From: Clostridiaceae bacterium | Lineage (GTDB): Bacteria; Bacillota; Clostridia; Tissierellales; Sporanaerobacteraceae | Length of the DNA stretch: 64,000 bases | Direction: 5' to 3' | NCBI GenBank assembly: GCA_019391515.1 | Contig: JAHXQP010000029.1 | Span: 32,411 to 96,410, forward strand | Part shown: positions 10,195-19,998 of the stretch, piece by piece | Numbering within the stretch: the stretch's first letter is position 1 | Layout of the letters: each line of letters starts with the position of its first letter | Notes under the pieces: model-generated | The model's database searches: none | Told to the model about the DNA's origin: nothing | The model's input: only the letters and a program-made list of their open reading frames with translations | Position numbers and translations under genes: made by a program

Positions 10195-11283
10195 TTAATC
10201 ATAAATAAGATTGCCTATATCTTTAAAACCAAATCCCGGACTATCATCTAATCTTATTAATGATTCTTCATAAACTGCTCCCCCATTTACTGGATCCTCT
10301 GCACATAGATTAGGAGCATCTAAATCAAATTTAGTTATAATGCTTTTTGCTCCTGCTAAATGACTGGCTGCTGTAAGTCCTATTTTACTTTCCATCATAC
10401 ATCCAAGCATACATTCTACACCATAGATTTCAGCTATGTCACATATTTTTAATGCATTGTAAATTCCACCAGTTTTCATTAGCTTAATATTTATTAAATC
10501 AACTGCTCTATTTTTAATTATATTTAATGCATCCTTTGGTGAAAATACACTTTCATCAGCCATAACTGGAGTTTCTATATTATCCTTTACATATTTAAGT
10601 CCTTCGATATCATGTGCTTCTACAGGTTGTTCTACCAATTCTATATTAAGGCTTCTATCTTCCATAATCTTTAAAACCTTCACTGCTTCTTTTGGAGTCC
10701 ATCCTTGATTTGCATCTATTCTTATATATATTTCATTTCCCACTGCTTCTCTTATGGTTTCAAGTCTTAAAAGATCTATTTTCCAGTCCTTACCTACTTT
10801 AACCTTGATAATCTTATATCCTTTTTTAATGGCTTCTATACTATCTTTAGCCATTTCATCTGGATCATTTACGCTTACAGTTATATCTGTAGTTATTTTC
10901 TTTCTATATCCTCCTAACAATTTATATACAGGTGCATTATATAGTTGTCCATATAAATCATATATAGCCATATCTACTGCTGCCTTAGAACTTGAGTTTC
11001 CTACTAAAGAATTGTCTATTCTATTCATTATCCCTTCAATATTTTCTACATCCATTCCTATAAGTACTGGCCTTATATATTCCATAATAGCCCACTTAAT
11101 AGAACCCATAGTATCCCCTGTTATTACTGGAGTTATAGCAGCTTCTCCATATCCTACATTCCCAGTGTTAGTCTCGATTTTAACTACTACATTTTCCAAA
11201 GTATGTACTTCTCTTAAAACCGTTCTAAAAGGTTTTTTCAGAGGTATTTTAATTTCTCCTACTTGGATATTACAAATTTTCAT
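10195..11283 (-). CDS. Dipeptide epimerase (L-Ala-D/L-Glu epimerase type, enolase superfamily)
   Basis: Muconate-lactonizing subgroup motifs KVKVG, RIDANQGW, ADESVFS, and C-terminal DLDAPNLCAEDPVNGG. Confidence 0.85.
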   Translation of the reverse strand: MKICNIQVGEIKIPLKKPFRTVLREVHTLENVVVKIETNTGNVGYGEAAITPVITGDTMGSIKWAIMEYIRPVLIGMDVENIEGIMNRIDNSLVGNSSSKAAVDMAIYDLYGQLYNAPVYKLLGGYRKKITTDITVSVNDPDEMAKDSIEAIKKGYKIIKVKVGKDWKIDLLRLETIREAVGNEIYIRIDANQGWTPKEAVKVLKIMEDRSLNIELVEQPVEAHDIEGLKYVKDNIETPVMADESVFSPKDALNIIKNRAVDLINIKLMKTGGIYNALKICDIAEIYGVECMLGCMMESKIGLTAASHLAGAKSIITKFDLDAPNLCAEDPVNGGAVYEESLIRLDDSPGFGFKDIGNLIYD

Positions 11284-11313
11284 TAAAATCCTCCCCTATC
11301 TATTATTAAGTAA

Positions 11314-11341
11314 ATTATACCATCTTAATTTTATTGTACAA
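11314..11341 (-). promoter_or_regulatory. Candidate housekeeping promoter for the epimerase/sigma-54 activator unit
   Basis: On minus strand TTGTAC - 16 nt - TATAAT, about 30 bp upstream of the epimerase start. Confidence 0.55.
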
Positions 11342-11359
11342 CAAGTAAAGTTAATTTTT

Positions 11360-12277
11360 TTAAAATATACTTAAATTTAGTTTTTTAGATAAATCCTCTA
11401 TTAGCCCATAGCCTGCAACTGAATTTCCTTTTTCATCTAAGGCTGGCCCATATATTCCAATACCCATTCTATGAGGTACAGATGCCATTATTCCACCTGC
11501 AACTCCACTTTTAGCCGGTATACCTACACGGATAGCAAACTCTCCACTAGAGTTATACATTCCACAAGTTACCATAAAGGTTTTAACAATTCTAGCAATA
11601 TAATCTGTAGTAATCACTTCACCTGTTTTTAAAATTTTTCCTCTGTTTGCTAAAAAAAGCCCTATATTTGCTATATCTATACAATCTACTTCAATGGAAC
11701 ACTGTTTAAAATAAACATCTAATACTTGTTCTACATCTCCTTTTAATACTCCCATGTCCTTTAGTAAATAAGCCATAGCTCTATTTTTATGTCCCGTTCT
11801 TTTTTCAGATATATATACTTCTTCATTTAAGTCTAATTTTTCATTGCAAGTTATTTTTCTAAAAAAGTTTAAAAGTCTTTTAAACTTTTCTTCAGAATTC
11901 TCCCCTTTAATAAGAGAAGCAATAGCTATAGCTCCAGCATTTATCATTGGATTTAAAGGCTTAGATACTCCTTCAGTTTCTAATTTGTACATAGAATTAA
12001 AAGCATCTCCAGTAGGTTCCATTCCTACTTTTTCAAATACTTTTTCAGCTCCATTATCCATAATTGCCAACATAAGTGATATAGTTTTAGATATACTTTG
12101 AATTGTAAATTTAGTTTTGTAATCTCCTGAAGTATAGGTTTTTTCCTTCATGTCTATGATACAAATCCCTAAATCTTCTGGATTCGCTTTTTTTAGTGCT
12201 GGAATATAGTCTGCAACCCTTCCCTTCTTAGCCAGCTGTCTATTTTTTTCAACCAATTCATCCAATAACCTTTTCAC
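11360..12277 (-). CDS. glsA: Glutaminase A
   Basis: Beta-lactamase-like fold motif IQSISKT, NPMINAGAIA, ANRGK, PAKSGVAGGI. Confidence 0.92.
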   Translation of the reverse strand: MKRLLDELVEKNRQLAKKGRVADYIPALKKANPEDLGICIIDMKEKTYTSGDYKTKFTIQSISKTISLMLAIMDNGAEKVFEKVGMEPTGDAFNSMYKLETEGVSKPLNPMINAGAIAIASLIKGENSEEKFKRLLNFFRKITCNEKLDLNEEVYISEKRTGHKNRAMAYLLKDMGVLKGDVEQVLDVYFKQCSIEVDCIDIANIGLFLANRGKILKTGEVITTDYIARIVKTFMVTCGMYNSSGEFAIRVGIPAKSGVAGGIMASVPHRMGIGIYGPALDEKGNSVAGYGLIEDLSKKLNLSIF

Positions 12278-12312
12278 AAAACCACACCCCTCACAGGATT
12301 ATAAATTAAGTT

Positions 12313-13983
12313 TTATTTAAAACAACTTCCCCCAATAAATTCTCGAAGAATTGATGTAGGAGGTATAATAAATTCATCTTCTATATCTTTAAAGTACTCT
12401 AAAAACTTTAAAAGTCTTTTGGCTTCAGAATAATACTCACTATTTTTATCTATAGTTTTTAGTTGAGGTTCTACATATTTTTTTAGTACAGATAATTCAT
12501 AAACCAATGAGGAATTAAACATTATATCTGCTTCTTCTTGATAAGGAAATATGTTTTCTTCCTCCCCTTTTCTAACTAGTTCCCACAATTTAAAAGTTCT
12601 CTTTACATCATTTCCTCTAAATTTGTTATCTCTAACTATTCTCCTGATAAGCCTAGTATCAGTAGTAGGTATTCTATTATGAGCATCCACATTTAATTGA
12701 GTTAAAGCACTTACATATATCTTAAACTTATTTTTCTCTGGTATATCTCTAGTAAGCTTAGAATTTAAGCAGTGAATACCTTCAACTATTATAGGATGTT
12801 CTTCATCAACCTTTACAATTTTTCCTGAAGGTTCTCTGACTCCTTTTACAAAATTGAATTTTGGTAATTCTACTTCTTCTCCTTCTAATAATTTAATTAA
12901 ATCTTCATTAAAAAGTTTTACATCAATAGCTTCTAAAGCTTCAAAATCATATTCCCCAAATTCATTTCTAGGTGTATCTTCCCTATTTACAAAATAGTCA
13001 TCTACTGATATGGATATTGGTCTCTTTCCGTTTACTTTAAGCTGTACTGCTAATCTATGAGCAAAAGTAGTCTTTCCTGAAGAAGAAGGTCCAGCTATCA
13101 ATATAAGATTTATATTGTCATCTTCGCAGATTTTATCTGCTATGTTGGCAATTTTCTTCTCATGTAAAGCTTCTGATACCTTTATAACCTCATCTACAGA
13201 ACCATCTACTATCGTATCATTTAAAGTTCCTAAATATCCTAAGTCTAAAATATCTACCCAATCTTCTGTCTCTTTAAAAACCTTAGCCAATTGTCTTTGT
13301 TCTATAAACTCTGGAACTGTAAAACCATTGCTTTCAGATGGTGGAAGTAATATTGCTCCAGGATAATAATATTTCAAATCAAAAACTTGAACATATCCAG
13401 TAGATGGCGCAAGGTATCCATAGAAACTATCAATATGATCATCTATTCTATATATATGAATTTCTTCCTTGTCTACATGTTTATAAAGATTTACCTTATC
13501 TATATATCCTTTTTCTTCAAATAATTTAATTGCCTCTTCTCTTTTTATTTTTTCCCTTAGGATAGGTTTGTCCTCTCTTATTAACTTTTCCATTTTTTCT
13601 TTTATCTTATTTATTTCCTTAAAATTTATAGATTTACCTTTTTTTATTTCTGTATAAAGGCCTTCACCTAAAGAATGCTCAATATTTACATTACAACCTG
13701 GAAATAATTCTTCACACGCCTTTATATATATAACACTTAAAGTTCTTATATATATTTTATGTCCGTCTGTATCACTAATATCTAAGAATTTTATTTTTTT
13801 CCCTTCTTCTATTTTATCTGTCAAAAGAAAAATTTCATTATCTATTCTAGCTCCTAAATATTTTTTATATTCTTCTCCATATGCCAACTTTGCCACTTTT
13901 TCCAAAGTTGAACCTTTATCAACTGATACTTCTCCTTTTCCTTCTATAAATAATTTTACTTTTTCCATACTTGTTCCCCCCAA
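12313..13983 (-). CDS. Nucleoside kinase (uridine kinase-like) with N-terminal TGS/ThrRS-like editing-type domains; likely start at internal MEKVKL
   Basis: Walker A LIAGPSSSGKTTFAHRLA; N-terminal TGS-like segment; SAD-like segment with NIEHSLGEGLY. Confidence 0.85.
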   Translation of the reverse strand: MGGTSMEKVKLFIEGKGEVSVDKGSTLEKVAKLAYGEEYKKYLGARIDNEIFLLTDKIEEGKKIKFLDISDTDGHKIYIRTLSVIYIKACEELFPGCNVNIEHSLGEGLYTEIKKGKSINFKEINKIKEKMEKLIREDKPILREKIKREEAIKLFEEKGYIDKVNLYKHVDKEEIHIYRIDDHIDSFYGYLAPSTGYVQVFDLKYYYPGAILLPPSESNGFTVPEFIEQRQLAKVFKETEDWVDILDLGYLGTLNDTIVDGSVDEVIKVSEALHEKKIANIADKICEDDNINLILIAGPSSSGKTTFAHRLAVQLKVNGKRPISISVDDYFVNREDTPRNEFGEYDFEALEAIDVKLFNEDLIKLLEGEEVELPKFNFVKGVREPSGKIVKVDEEHPIIVEGIHCLNSKLTRDIPEKNKFKIYVSALTQLNVDAHNRIPTTDTRLIRRIVRDNKFRGNDVKRTFKLWELVRKGEEENIFPYQEEADIMFNSSLVYELSVLKKYVEPQLKTIDKNSEYYSEAKRLLKFLEYFKDIEDEFIIPPTSILREFIGGSCFK

Positions 13984-14054
13984 TACTTTGCTCTTTACTA
14001 CTTCTATTATATATTAATATGCGATAATAAACTACTTAGCATGGAAAAATCACA

Positions 14055-14082
14055 AAAATAGCGGAGACTTCTCCGCTATTTT
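14055..14082 (-). terminator. Rho-independent terminator
   Basis: AAAATAGCGGAGA ct TCTCCGCTATTTT; lies at the end of the nucleoside kinase promoter region and the 3' end of the CBS gene. Confidence 0.6.
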
Positions 14083-14083
14083 C

Positions 14084-14512
14084 TTACATACTAGGTTTAA
14101 TTGGTTCTGATATACTAGATAAAGCATCTCCTGCCTGATCTATAAAATTATCCCTTACTGCCACATCTCCTATAGCAAGTATTCCTACTAAAGTTCCATT
14201 ATCTACTACTGGCAAACGTCTTATTTGATTTTGCGACATAATATCTGTAGCCTCATGAATGCTAGTTTCTGGTGAAACTGAAACTGGATTTGTAGTCATT
14301 ACATCTTTTACTGTATAATTTCCTCCCTTTCCTTGAGACAAACCCCTCACTACAATATCTCTATCTGTCACAATACCTAAAAGTTTATTGTTAAGATCAC
14401 AAACAGGTATACTTCCAATATTTAAATTCTTCATTTCATTAGCTACATATTCTATTGTACTATCTTCTCTTGCAACCTTTACTTCTTTAGTCATTGCATC
14501 TCCGACTTTCAA
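14084..14512 (-). CDS. CBS domain-containing protein
   Basis: Tandem CBS repeats (VTDRDIVVRG; VVDNGTLVGILAIGDVA). Confidence 0.88.
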   Translation of the reverse strand: MKVGDAMTKEVKVAREDSTIEYVANEMKNLNIGSIPVCDLNNKLLGIVTDRDIVVRGLSQGKGGNYTVKDVMTTNPVSVSPETSIHEATDIMSQNQIRRLPVVDNGTLVGILAIGDVAVRDNFIDQAGDALSSISEPIKPSM

Positions 14513-14572
14513 ACTACCATCTCCTTTTTTTAATTATAATAATTCAATATTAGGATATGTAGTTTGTTTTTT

Positions 14573-15043
14573 TTAATACTTTAACTTTAATCCTAAGGTT
14601 TTGTTTAATTCTTCAAAACCAATTTTTTCATAAAAACCTACTGCCCTTACATTTTCTGAATTTACATTTAATCTTATATCATAAATTCCCTTTGCTCTAA
14701 ACCAATCTATCCCTTGTTTAAATAAATTTTTTGCTACATCTGTCCCCCTATATTTTTCCTCTACATATAAATCACTTATATAGCCTAAAATTTTTGTAGA
14801 AAATATTTCCGAGCTTATTCTCAACTCACATCTTATGAAACCAATTATTTCATCAGATTTTTCAGCTATAAAAATTATTTTATCATCCCTATTTAAATCA
14901 TCTATAAACATATTAACCATTATTTGTCTCCAATGTTCTGATGGAGACAAATAATCCTTAAATCCTATATGATAATCTGATAGTTTCCCCCACATTTCAA
15001 CTAAACAATCTATATCTTTAATATTAGCTTTTTTTATTATCAT
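14573..15043 (-). CDS. GNAT family N-acetyltransferase
   Basis: YISDLYVEEKYRGTDVAKNLF acetyl-CoA binding motif; C-terminal VRAVGFYEKIGFEE. Confidence 0.88.
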   Translation of the reverse strand: MIIKKANIKDIDCLVEMWGKLSDYHIGFKDYLSPSEHWRQIMVNMFIDDLNRDDKIIFIAEKSDEIIGFIRCELRISSEIFSTKILGYISDLYVEEKYRGTDVAKNLFKQGIDWFRAKGIYDIRLNVNSENVRAVGFYEKIGFEELNKTLGLKLKY

Positions 15044-16008
15044 TTAAACTCATCCTTTTCGATTTGTTCTAATATTGAAGGAACATTAGCAATAAACTCT
15101 TTTCCATTCAAATACTTTAAAGATACTAATCCATTAAACCCTATCTTATAAGCATGTAAAAACTGATTCTCCAAGCCATGTTTCTCCTTAAATTTCTTAT
15201 TAGTCCCTTTATCCCCATACTTTATATCCCCTATAACAGGATGACCAATAGATAATAAATGGGCTCTAATTTGATGGGATCTGCCAGTAATTAAATCAAT
15301 TTCCAATAGAGAATATTCTTCATTTTTATTCAATACTTTTATTTTAGTATATACTTCTTTTCCTTCTTTAGTTTTTTGATTAATTATTTTTACTTTGTTA
15401 GTTTCTTCATCTTTTTCTAAATAACCTTTTAATAAAATATCTTTATCGATTTTACCTTTTACCATAGTTTTATAATATTTCTTTATATCCCTATTTTTTA
15501 TGGATTCATTTATATCTTTTAAGGCTTCATAGTTTTTAGCTCCTATTATAATACCACTAGTATTTCTATCTAATCTATTACAAATAGAAGGTGTAAAAGT
15601 TTTTTCCTCGTCTGGATCATATTCTCCATTTCTATATAGATAACTTATCATACTATCAACTATATTATTACTATTATTTTTATTGGCTGAATGGGATAAT
15701 ACTCCTTTGGGTTTATTCATTAGTATAATATTTTTATCTTCATATATAATTTTAGGAAGTGGCAAAGATATATTAACAGCTTCTTTCTCTTCAATAAATT
15801 TATCTAAGGTTTCCTCAGCAATATAAAATTGAATCTTATCTCCTTCTAAAATAGTATCCTCAGGCTTTGCTTTTCTATTATTAAGCTTTATTCTTTTTTT
15901 TCTAAGCATTTTATGTATAAAGCTATGTGGCGCCTTGGATAGGTATTTTTTTAAGAATTTATCAATTCTTTGATCACTATCATTTTCATTTACAATTAAT
16001 TCCCTCAA
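15040..16008 (-). CDS. RluA family pseudouridine synthase
   Basis: S4-like N-terminus, NRLDRNTSGIIIGAK catalytic motif, GRSHQIRAHL. Confidence 0.92.
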   Translation of the reverse strand: MRELIVNENDSDQRIDKFLKKYLSKAPHSFIHKMLRKKRIKLNNRKAKPEDTILEGDKIQFYIAEETLDKFIEEKEAVNISLPLPKIIYEDKNIILMNKPKGVLSHSANKNNSNNIVDSMISYLYRNGEYDPDEEKTFTPSICNRLDRNTSGIIIGAKNYEALKDINESIKNRDIKKYYKTMVKGKIDKDILLKGYLEKDEETNKVKIINQKTKEGKEVYTKIKVLNKNEEYSLLEIDLITGRSHQIRAHLLSIGHPVIGDIKYGDKGTNKKFKEKHGLENQFLHAYKIGFNGLVSLKYLNGKEFIANVPSILEQIEKDEFK

Positions 16009-16104
16009 ATTTTTTCACCTTTTTTCTCTTTCTATTTTTTTTTATTATGTTATAATAACATTATACACAAACCCTTAGTAAAAACTCTACTCTATTTATC
16101 TATT

Positions 16105-16653
16105 ATGTTCATAGAAAAAAGAGGTGAAAAAAAAGTGGAAAAATTTAGCGAGAAGCTAAAAGATTTCTTTTACGATGCTATTGACTACATACTAATGGGA
16201 GTCATTATATTGGCAGTTGTAGGCATTATAGGTTGGCGACTAGACGTACTATTTGAAGGTAGTCTAAAGGATGCTCCTGTAGGTAAAGAAATAGAGTCTT
16301 CAAAAGATAAGAAAATAGCTAGTAGAAATAATACAAGCGGCAACAAGTCAACTACTGAAGCAAAAAAAGATAAGAACAACGCAGATGATGCAGTAAAGAA
16401 AGATAATAAAAAAGAAAATGATAAGAATGACGATAAATCTAAAAAGGAAGAAATAGTGAAAGTTAGTATTCCTAAAGGTTCTGTTTCTGAAAATGTTGCT
16501 GAGATTTTGAAAAAAGATGGTCTTATAAAAGACGAAGCTGAATTTATGGCAAAAGTCAAAGAAATGAATTTAGAAACAGGATTAAGGTATGGAGAGTATG
16601 AAATAGCCAAACCTAGTACTATGGAAGATATTATTAAAAAATTAAGTAAATAA
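16105..16653 (+). CDS. Membrane-anchored protein with C-terminal MltG/YceG-like LysM-type segment
   Basis: Single TM helix, K/D/N-rich linker, C-terminal IPKGSVSENVAEILKKDGLIKDEAEF...LRYGEYEIAKPSTMEDIIKKLS. Confidence 0.65.
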   Translation: MFIEKRGEKKVEKFSEKLKDFFYDAIDYILMGVIILAVVGIIGWRLDVLFEGSLKDAPVGKEIESSKDKKIASRNNTSGNKSTTEAKKDKNNADDAVKKDNKKENDKNDDKSKKEEIVKVSIPKGSVSENVAEILKKDGLIKDEAEFMAKVKEMNLETGLRYGEYEIAKPSTMEDIIKKLSK

Positions 16654-16683
16654 AAAATAGTAGCCTAAGGCTACTATTTTTTT
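16652..16683. terminator. Bidirectional Rho-independent terminator between convergent genes
   Basis: AAAAAATAGTAGCCT a AGGCTACTATTTTTT. Confidence 0.85.
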
Positions 16684-16688
16684 CTCTT

Positions 16689-17240
16689 TTAATAGGTTTC
16701 ATTTATGTATTCATCTATTAATGAAACCCTTTTTTTTTCAATAAATACTCCTTCTTCTCTTAAAATCTTCAATAGCCATAGGCTTTTAGAATGAAAAATA
16801 GCATATTCATAATCTTTTAAAACTATTTCATAAAGCTTATTCTTTAAAAATTTAGATTCAACTTTTATAAAATAAGCCTCTATATTTTTGAAATTTAAAA
16901 ACTTCAATAGTTGTAGAGTAGCTCTATCTTTTTCTCCATAATAATAATCGCCTTCATTTAAATAGTATATATAATATTTGTCATGCTGTCCTTGTCTTTT
17001 CATATCTTTAGCAAGCATAGTATAATATTTAGCCAATACATTATAATACTGATAATTATACATACCCTTTTCATAACTATCTATTCGAGAGAAGGGCTTT
17101 ACATTCATTTGTTCAACAAAGTCAAAATTACCTTCTAAAAACTCTCTTTTACTTATATCACCATTCTTATATTGGATAATAAGAGAGTTCCTATGGCTAA
17201 AAAAGGTATCGAATAGACTTTCTTTCTTACAATAAGCCAA
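16689..17240 (-). CDS. Conserved hypothetical protein
   Basis: 183-aa uninterrupted ORF, no family recognised with confidence. Confidence 0.6.
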   Translation of the reverse strand: MAYCKKESLFDTFFSHRNSLIIQYKNGDISKREFLEGNFDFVEQMNVKPFSRIDSYEKGMYNYQYYNVLAKYYTMLAKDMKRQGQHDKYYIYYLNEGDYYYGEKDRATLQLLKFLNFKNIEAYFIKVESKFLKNKLYEIVLKDYEYAIFHSKSLWLLKILREEGVFIEKKRVSLIDEYINETY

Positions 17241-17336
17241 TTTAAAACACCCTATCTAATATCAAATTTCTCAATTATTAATTATATTATATCATTAATT
17301 TTAAGATTTTGTTAACTTATATACTAATATTTTTTA

Positions 17337-18098
17337 CTATTGTTTTTTTAATTCTTCAACTTCTTCTGCAGTTAATTCTCTATACTCTCCTGGAGGAAGA
17401 TTTTCATCTAATTTTAGGGTTCCCATAGAAATCCTTTTTAAATATAAAACTTCCATATCTATGGATTGAAACATTCTTTTTACTTGATGGAACTTCCCTT
17501 CCATTATAGTTAAGTATACTTTAGATATATAATTTGACTCAATTATTTCAAGTTTAGATGGCATGGTCTTATATCCATCATCTAAAACTATTCCCTCTTT
17601 AAATGAATCAATATATTTATCATCTACATAGCCATCTACCTCTACATAATATTTTTTGTTTACCCCTTTCTTAGGAGACAACAGTCTATGAGTTAGCTTT
17701 CCATCATTAGTAAATAACAAAAGTCCCTCTGTATCTTTATCCAATCTTCCTACAGGATAAGGTTCAAATGCCAAGTATTCTTCATCTAATAAATCTAGTA
17801 CAGTACTAGAAAAAGGATCCCTTGTAGAAGAAATCACTCCTTTAGGTTTATTCATTATTAGATAAATGTATTTTTTATATTCTACTACTTCTCCATTTAT
17901 ACTTATTTCATCTTCATATGGATCAATTTTGATTGAATTGTTTTTTATAACTTCATCGTTTACTATCACTCTACCTTCTTTTATGTATTGCTTTATCTCC
18001 TTTCTACTTCCATATCCCATATTAGAAAGTATTTTATCTAATCGTTCTTTTTTTACCATATAAGCCTCCTTGATATATACTATATTAATATTATACAC
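17337..18098 (-). CDS. RsuA/RluB family pseudouridine synthase; likely start at internal MVKKERLDKIL (about 18062)
   Basis: S4 domain ERLDKILSNMGYGSRKE, PVGRLDKDTEGLLLFTNDG, FHQVKRMF. Confidence 0.9.
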   Translation of the reverse strand: MYNINIVYIKEAYMVKKERLDKILSNMGYGSRKEIKQYIKEGRVIVNDEVIKNNSIKIDPYEDEISINGEVVEYKKYIYLIMNKPKGVISSTRDPFSSTVLDLLDEEYLAFEPYPVGRLDKDTEGLLLFTNDGKLTHRLLSPKKGVNKKYYVEVDGYVDDKYIDSFKEGIVLDDGYKTMPSKLEIIESNYISKVYLTIMEGKFHQVKRMFQSIDMEVLYLKRISMGTLKLDENLPPGEYRELTAEEVEELKKQ

Positions 18099-18203
18099 TA
18101 TTTTATTATTTATCCCTAAATATTAAGTTAAGAATAATTTATACAAAAAAAGATAAAATAATCATATACCTTTTTTATTATTATAGAAAGAAAGGAGAAT
18201 ATT

Positions 18204-18380
18204 ATGAGAGTAGATAAAACTGATGCTCCATTAGATGGAGTTAAATGTGTTGTTAATACTTGTCAATATCATGAACAAGGAGATTATTGTACTGCAGAAG
18301 CTATAGAAATTCAACCTAGAAATGCTACTTCTACAGAAGAAACAGATTGTGCTACATTTTCCCCCACTACTAGGGGATAA
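18204..18380 (+). CDS. DUF1540 domain-containing protein (58 aa; not in the supplied ORF track)
   Basis: MRVDKTDAPLDGVKCVVNTCQYHEQGDYCTAEAIEIQPRNATSTEETDCATFSPTTRG with AAAGGAG ribosome-binding site; DUF1540 cysteine spacing. Confidence 0.85.
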   Translation: MRVDKTDAPLDGVKCVVNTCQYHEQGDYCTAEAIEIQPRNATSTEETDCATFSPTTRG

Positions 18381-18409
18381 AATAAGGCAGGTAATACCTG
18401 CCTTATTTT
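18379..18409. terminator. Bidirectional Rho-independent terminator
   Basis: AAAATAAGGCAGGT aat ACCTGCCTTATTTT between convergent genes. Confidence 0.85.
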
Positions 18410-18837
18410 GCCTCTAGTACTTCAGCTTTTCCTTTCAATTCTTCAGGAATTTGATCCAAAGTATAATCTAGTCCAATATAAAAATCTGTATTTAATTTTT
18501 CACTTATTTCTTCTAAAGCTTCAGCCAATCTTTTTAATTGGTCTGAATCTATGTCTATAATTTTATATATTCCATCTACATAAATCTTCTCTAAATCATA
18601 ATCCATACCTATAGCTCCACATAAAAAGCCATAGAAAGATTCAATACTTTTAATATTGAACTCCATGGCGTTTATTAATCTCACTGAATAATCAAGAGTA
18701 AATATATGGTTGTCATCTACATCAATAAATGCAATATTTCCGTTCCCAGTTTTTATATCCTCATTTGCCATTTCAATTAAACGTTTAGTTTTACCAGTAC
18801 CTTTAGTGCCACAAATAAATTTTATCATTTCTATCAC
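18403..18837 (-). CDS. P-loop ATP-binding protein of unknown function
   Basis: Walker A ICGTKGTGKTKRLIE. Confidence 0.65.
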   Translation of the reverse strand: MIEMIKFICGTKGTGKTKRLIEMANEDIKTGNGNIAFIDVDDNHIFTLDYSVRLINAMEFNIKSIESFYGFLCGAIGMDYDLEKIYVDGIYKIIDIDSDQLKRLAEALEEISEKLNTDFYIGLDYTLDQIPEELKGKAEVLEAK

Positions 18838-18912
18838 TCCTCCAACCTTATATTTAAAAAACTTGTATATTTATACTTTCTACAAAGAAATCGTTTTTCC
18901 TTCATTTTTTTA

Positions 18913-19869
18913 TTATTTTTTTAATTTTCTTAAAGCTTTTCCATTTAAATAGTCACAGTTTTTTCCCTGATAGCTTTCTCTTATTTCCATTTCCTCTACA
19001 ATACTGTCCCTAATTTTCCACCAGCTTTCATTCCAGTTTACAAATAAAGAATTCTCTTCTGGTGCTCTACCTATAATTCTTTGAACAATTATATTGTCAT
19101 TAAGATATTCTAAAAATAGAATAACCCTTTCTATATATTCATCTTTCGATATTATAGATATTTTTCCTTCATTATACATTCTTCCTAAAGTAGTTCCTTC
19201 CAAAATATAAAGGGCATGGAGTTTTACTTCATCTACTCTAAGAGCAGAAATAACCTTCGCACATTCCATTACATCTTTTTCATCATCCCAAGGTAGATTC
19301 AATATTAAATGAGCACAAGTTCTAATTCCATATTTCTTGCATAATAGAATACTATCTATAAATTCAGCTAAAGTATGTCCTCTATTTATCTTATAAAGAG
19401 TATGATAGTTTACAGTTTGAAGGCCTATTTCCATTGTTATCTCCAAATCATACCTTTCTTTAATTTCTGATAAATACTGTAGATATTCTTCATTAATTGA
19501 ATCTGGACGGGTAGATATAGATATACCTACTATATCTTCTACTATGGATTCCTCTACTACCTTTTTAAACTCTTCTATAGGCATATAAGTATTAGTAAAG
19601 TTTTGAAAATAACTTATAAATTTATTAGCCTTGTATCTTTTACTTATGTATTCCTTGTTTTTCATAACCTGTTCTTTTACAGAAATCTCACTAGATAAAT
19701 TTTCAAAAGAGCCTCCTTCTTCTCCACAAAATATACATCCACCAATTCCAACACATCCATCCCTATTGGGACAAGTTAGAGGCAGTTTTATAGGAAGTTT
19801 ATAAACTTTTTCTCCAAATCTATCCTTTAAATAATCAGAATACACATTGTATACAGTTATACTACTCAA
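18913..19869 (-). CDS. Radical SAM protein, YhcC/TIGR01212-like
   Basis: Radical SAM cysteines CPNRDGCVGIGGCIFCGEEGGSF; ISTRPDSI; MEIGLQTVNYHTL. Confidence 0.85.
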   Translation of the reverse strand: MSSITVYNVYSDYLKDRFGEKVYKLPIKLPLTCPNRDGCVGIGGCIFCGEEGGSFENLSSEISVKEQVMKNKEYISKRYKANKFISYFQNFTNTYMPIEEFKKVVEESIVEDIVGISISTRPDSINEEYLQYLSEIKERYDLEITMEIGLQTVNYHTLYKINRGHTLAEFIDSILLCKKYGIRTCAHLILNLPWDDEKDVMECAKVISALRVDEVKLHALYILEGTTLGRMYNEGKISIISKDEYIERVILFLEYLNDNIIVQRIIGRAPEENSLFVNWNESWWKIRDSIVEEMEIRESYQGKNCDYLNGKALRKLKK

Positions 19870-19952
19870 AATACCACATCCTTTAATATTTAAATACTAT
19901 CATAAATAATATTATAGCTTATATAATGAGTCAAGGAAGTATGCTAGCTCAA

Positions 19953-19998
19953 AAACTATGCGTGAGCCAAAATAATACCTTTGACTCACGCATAGTTT
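19953..19998 (-). terminator. Long-stem terminator (19-bp arms, one mismatch)
   Basis: AAACTATGCGTGAGCCAAA ataatacc TTTGACTCACGCATAGTTT; overlaps the peroxiredoxin stop. Confidence 0.75.

Noticed and set aside
10754-11374. 206-aa plus-strand ORF opposite the dipeptide epimerase
   Set aside because: Antisense shadow of a well-supported enolase-superfamily gene; hydrophobic composition typical of reverse-complement AT-rich coding sequence; no RBS or family motif
19953-19998. 19-bp inverted repeat as a mobile-element end or CRISPR repeat
   Set aside because: Single occurrence at a gene end followed by T-rich sequence on minus; best explained as a terminator
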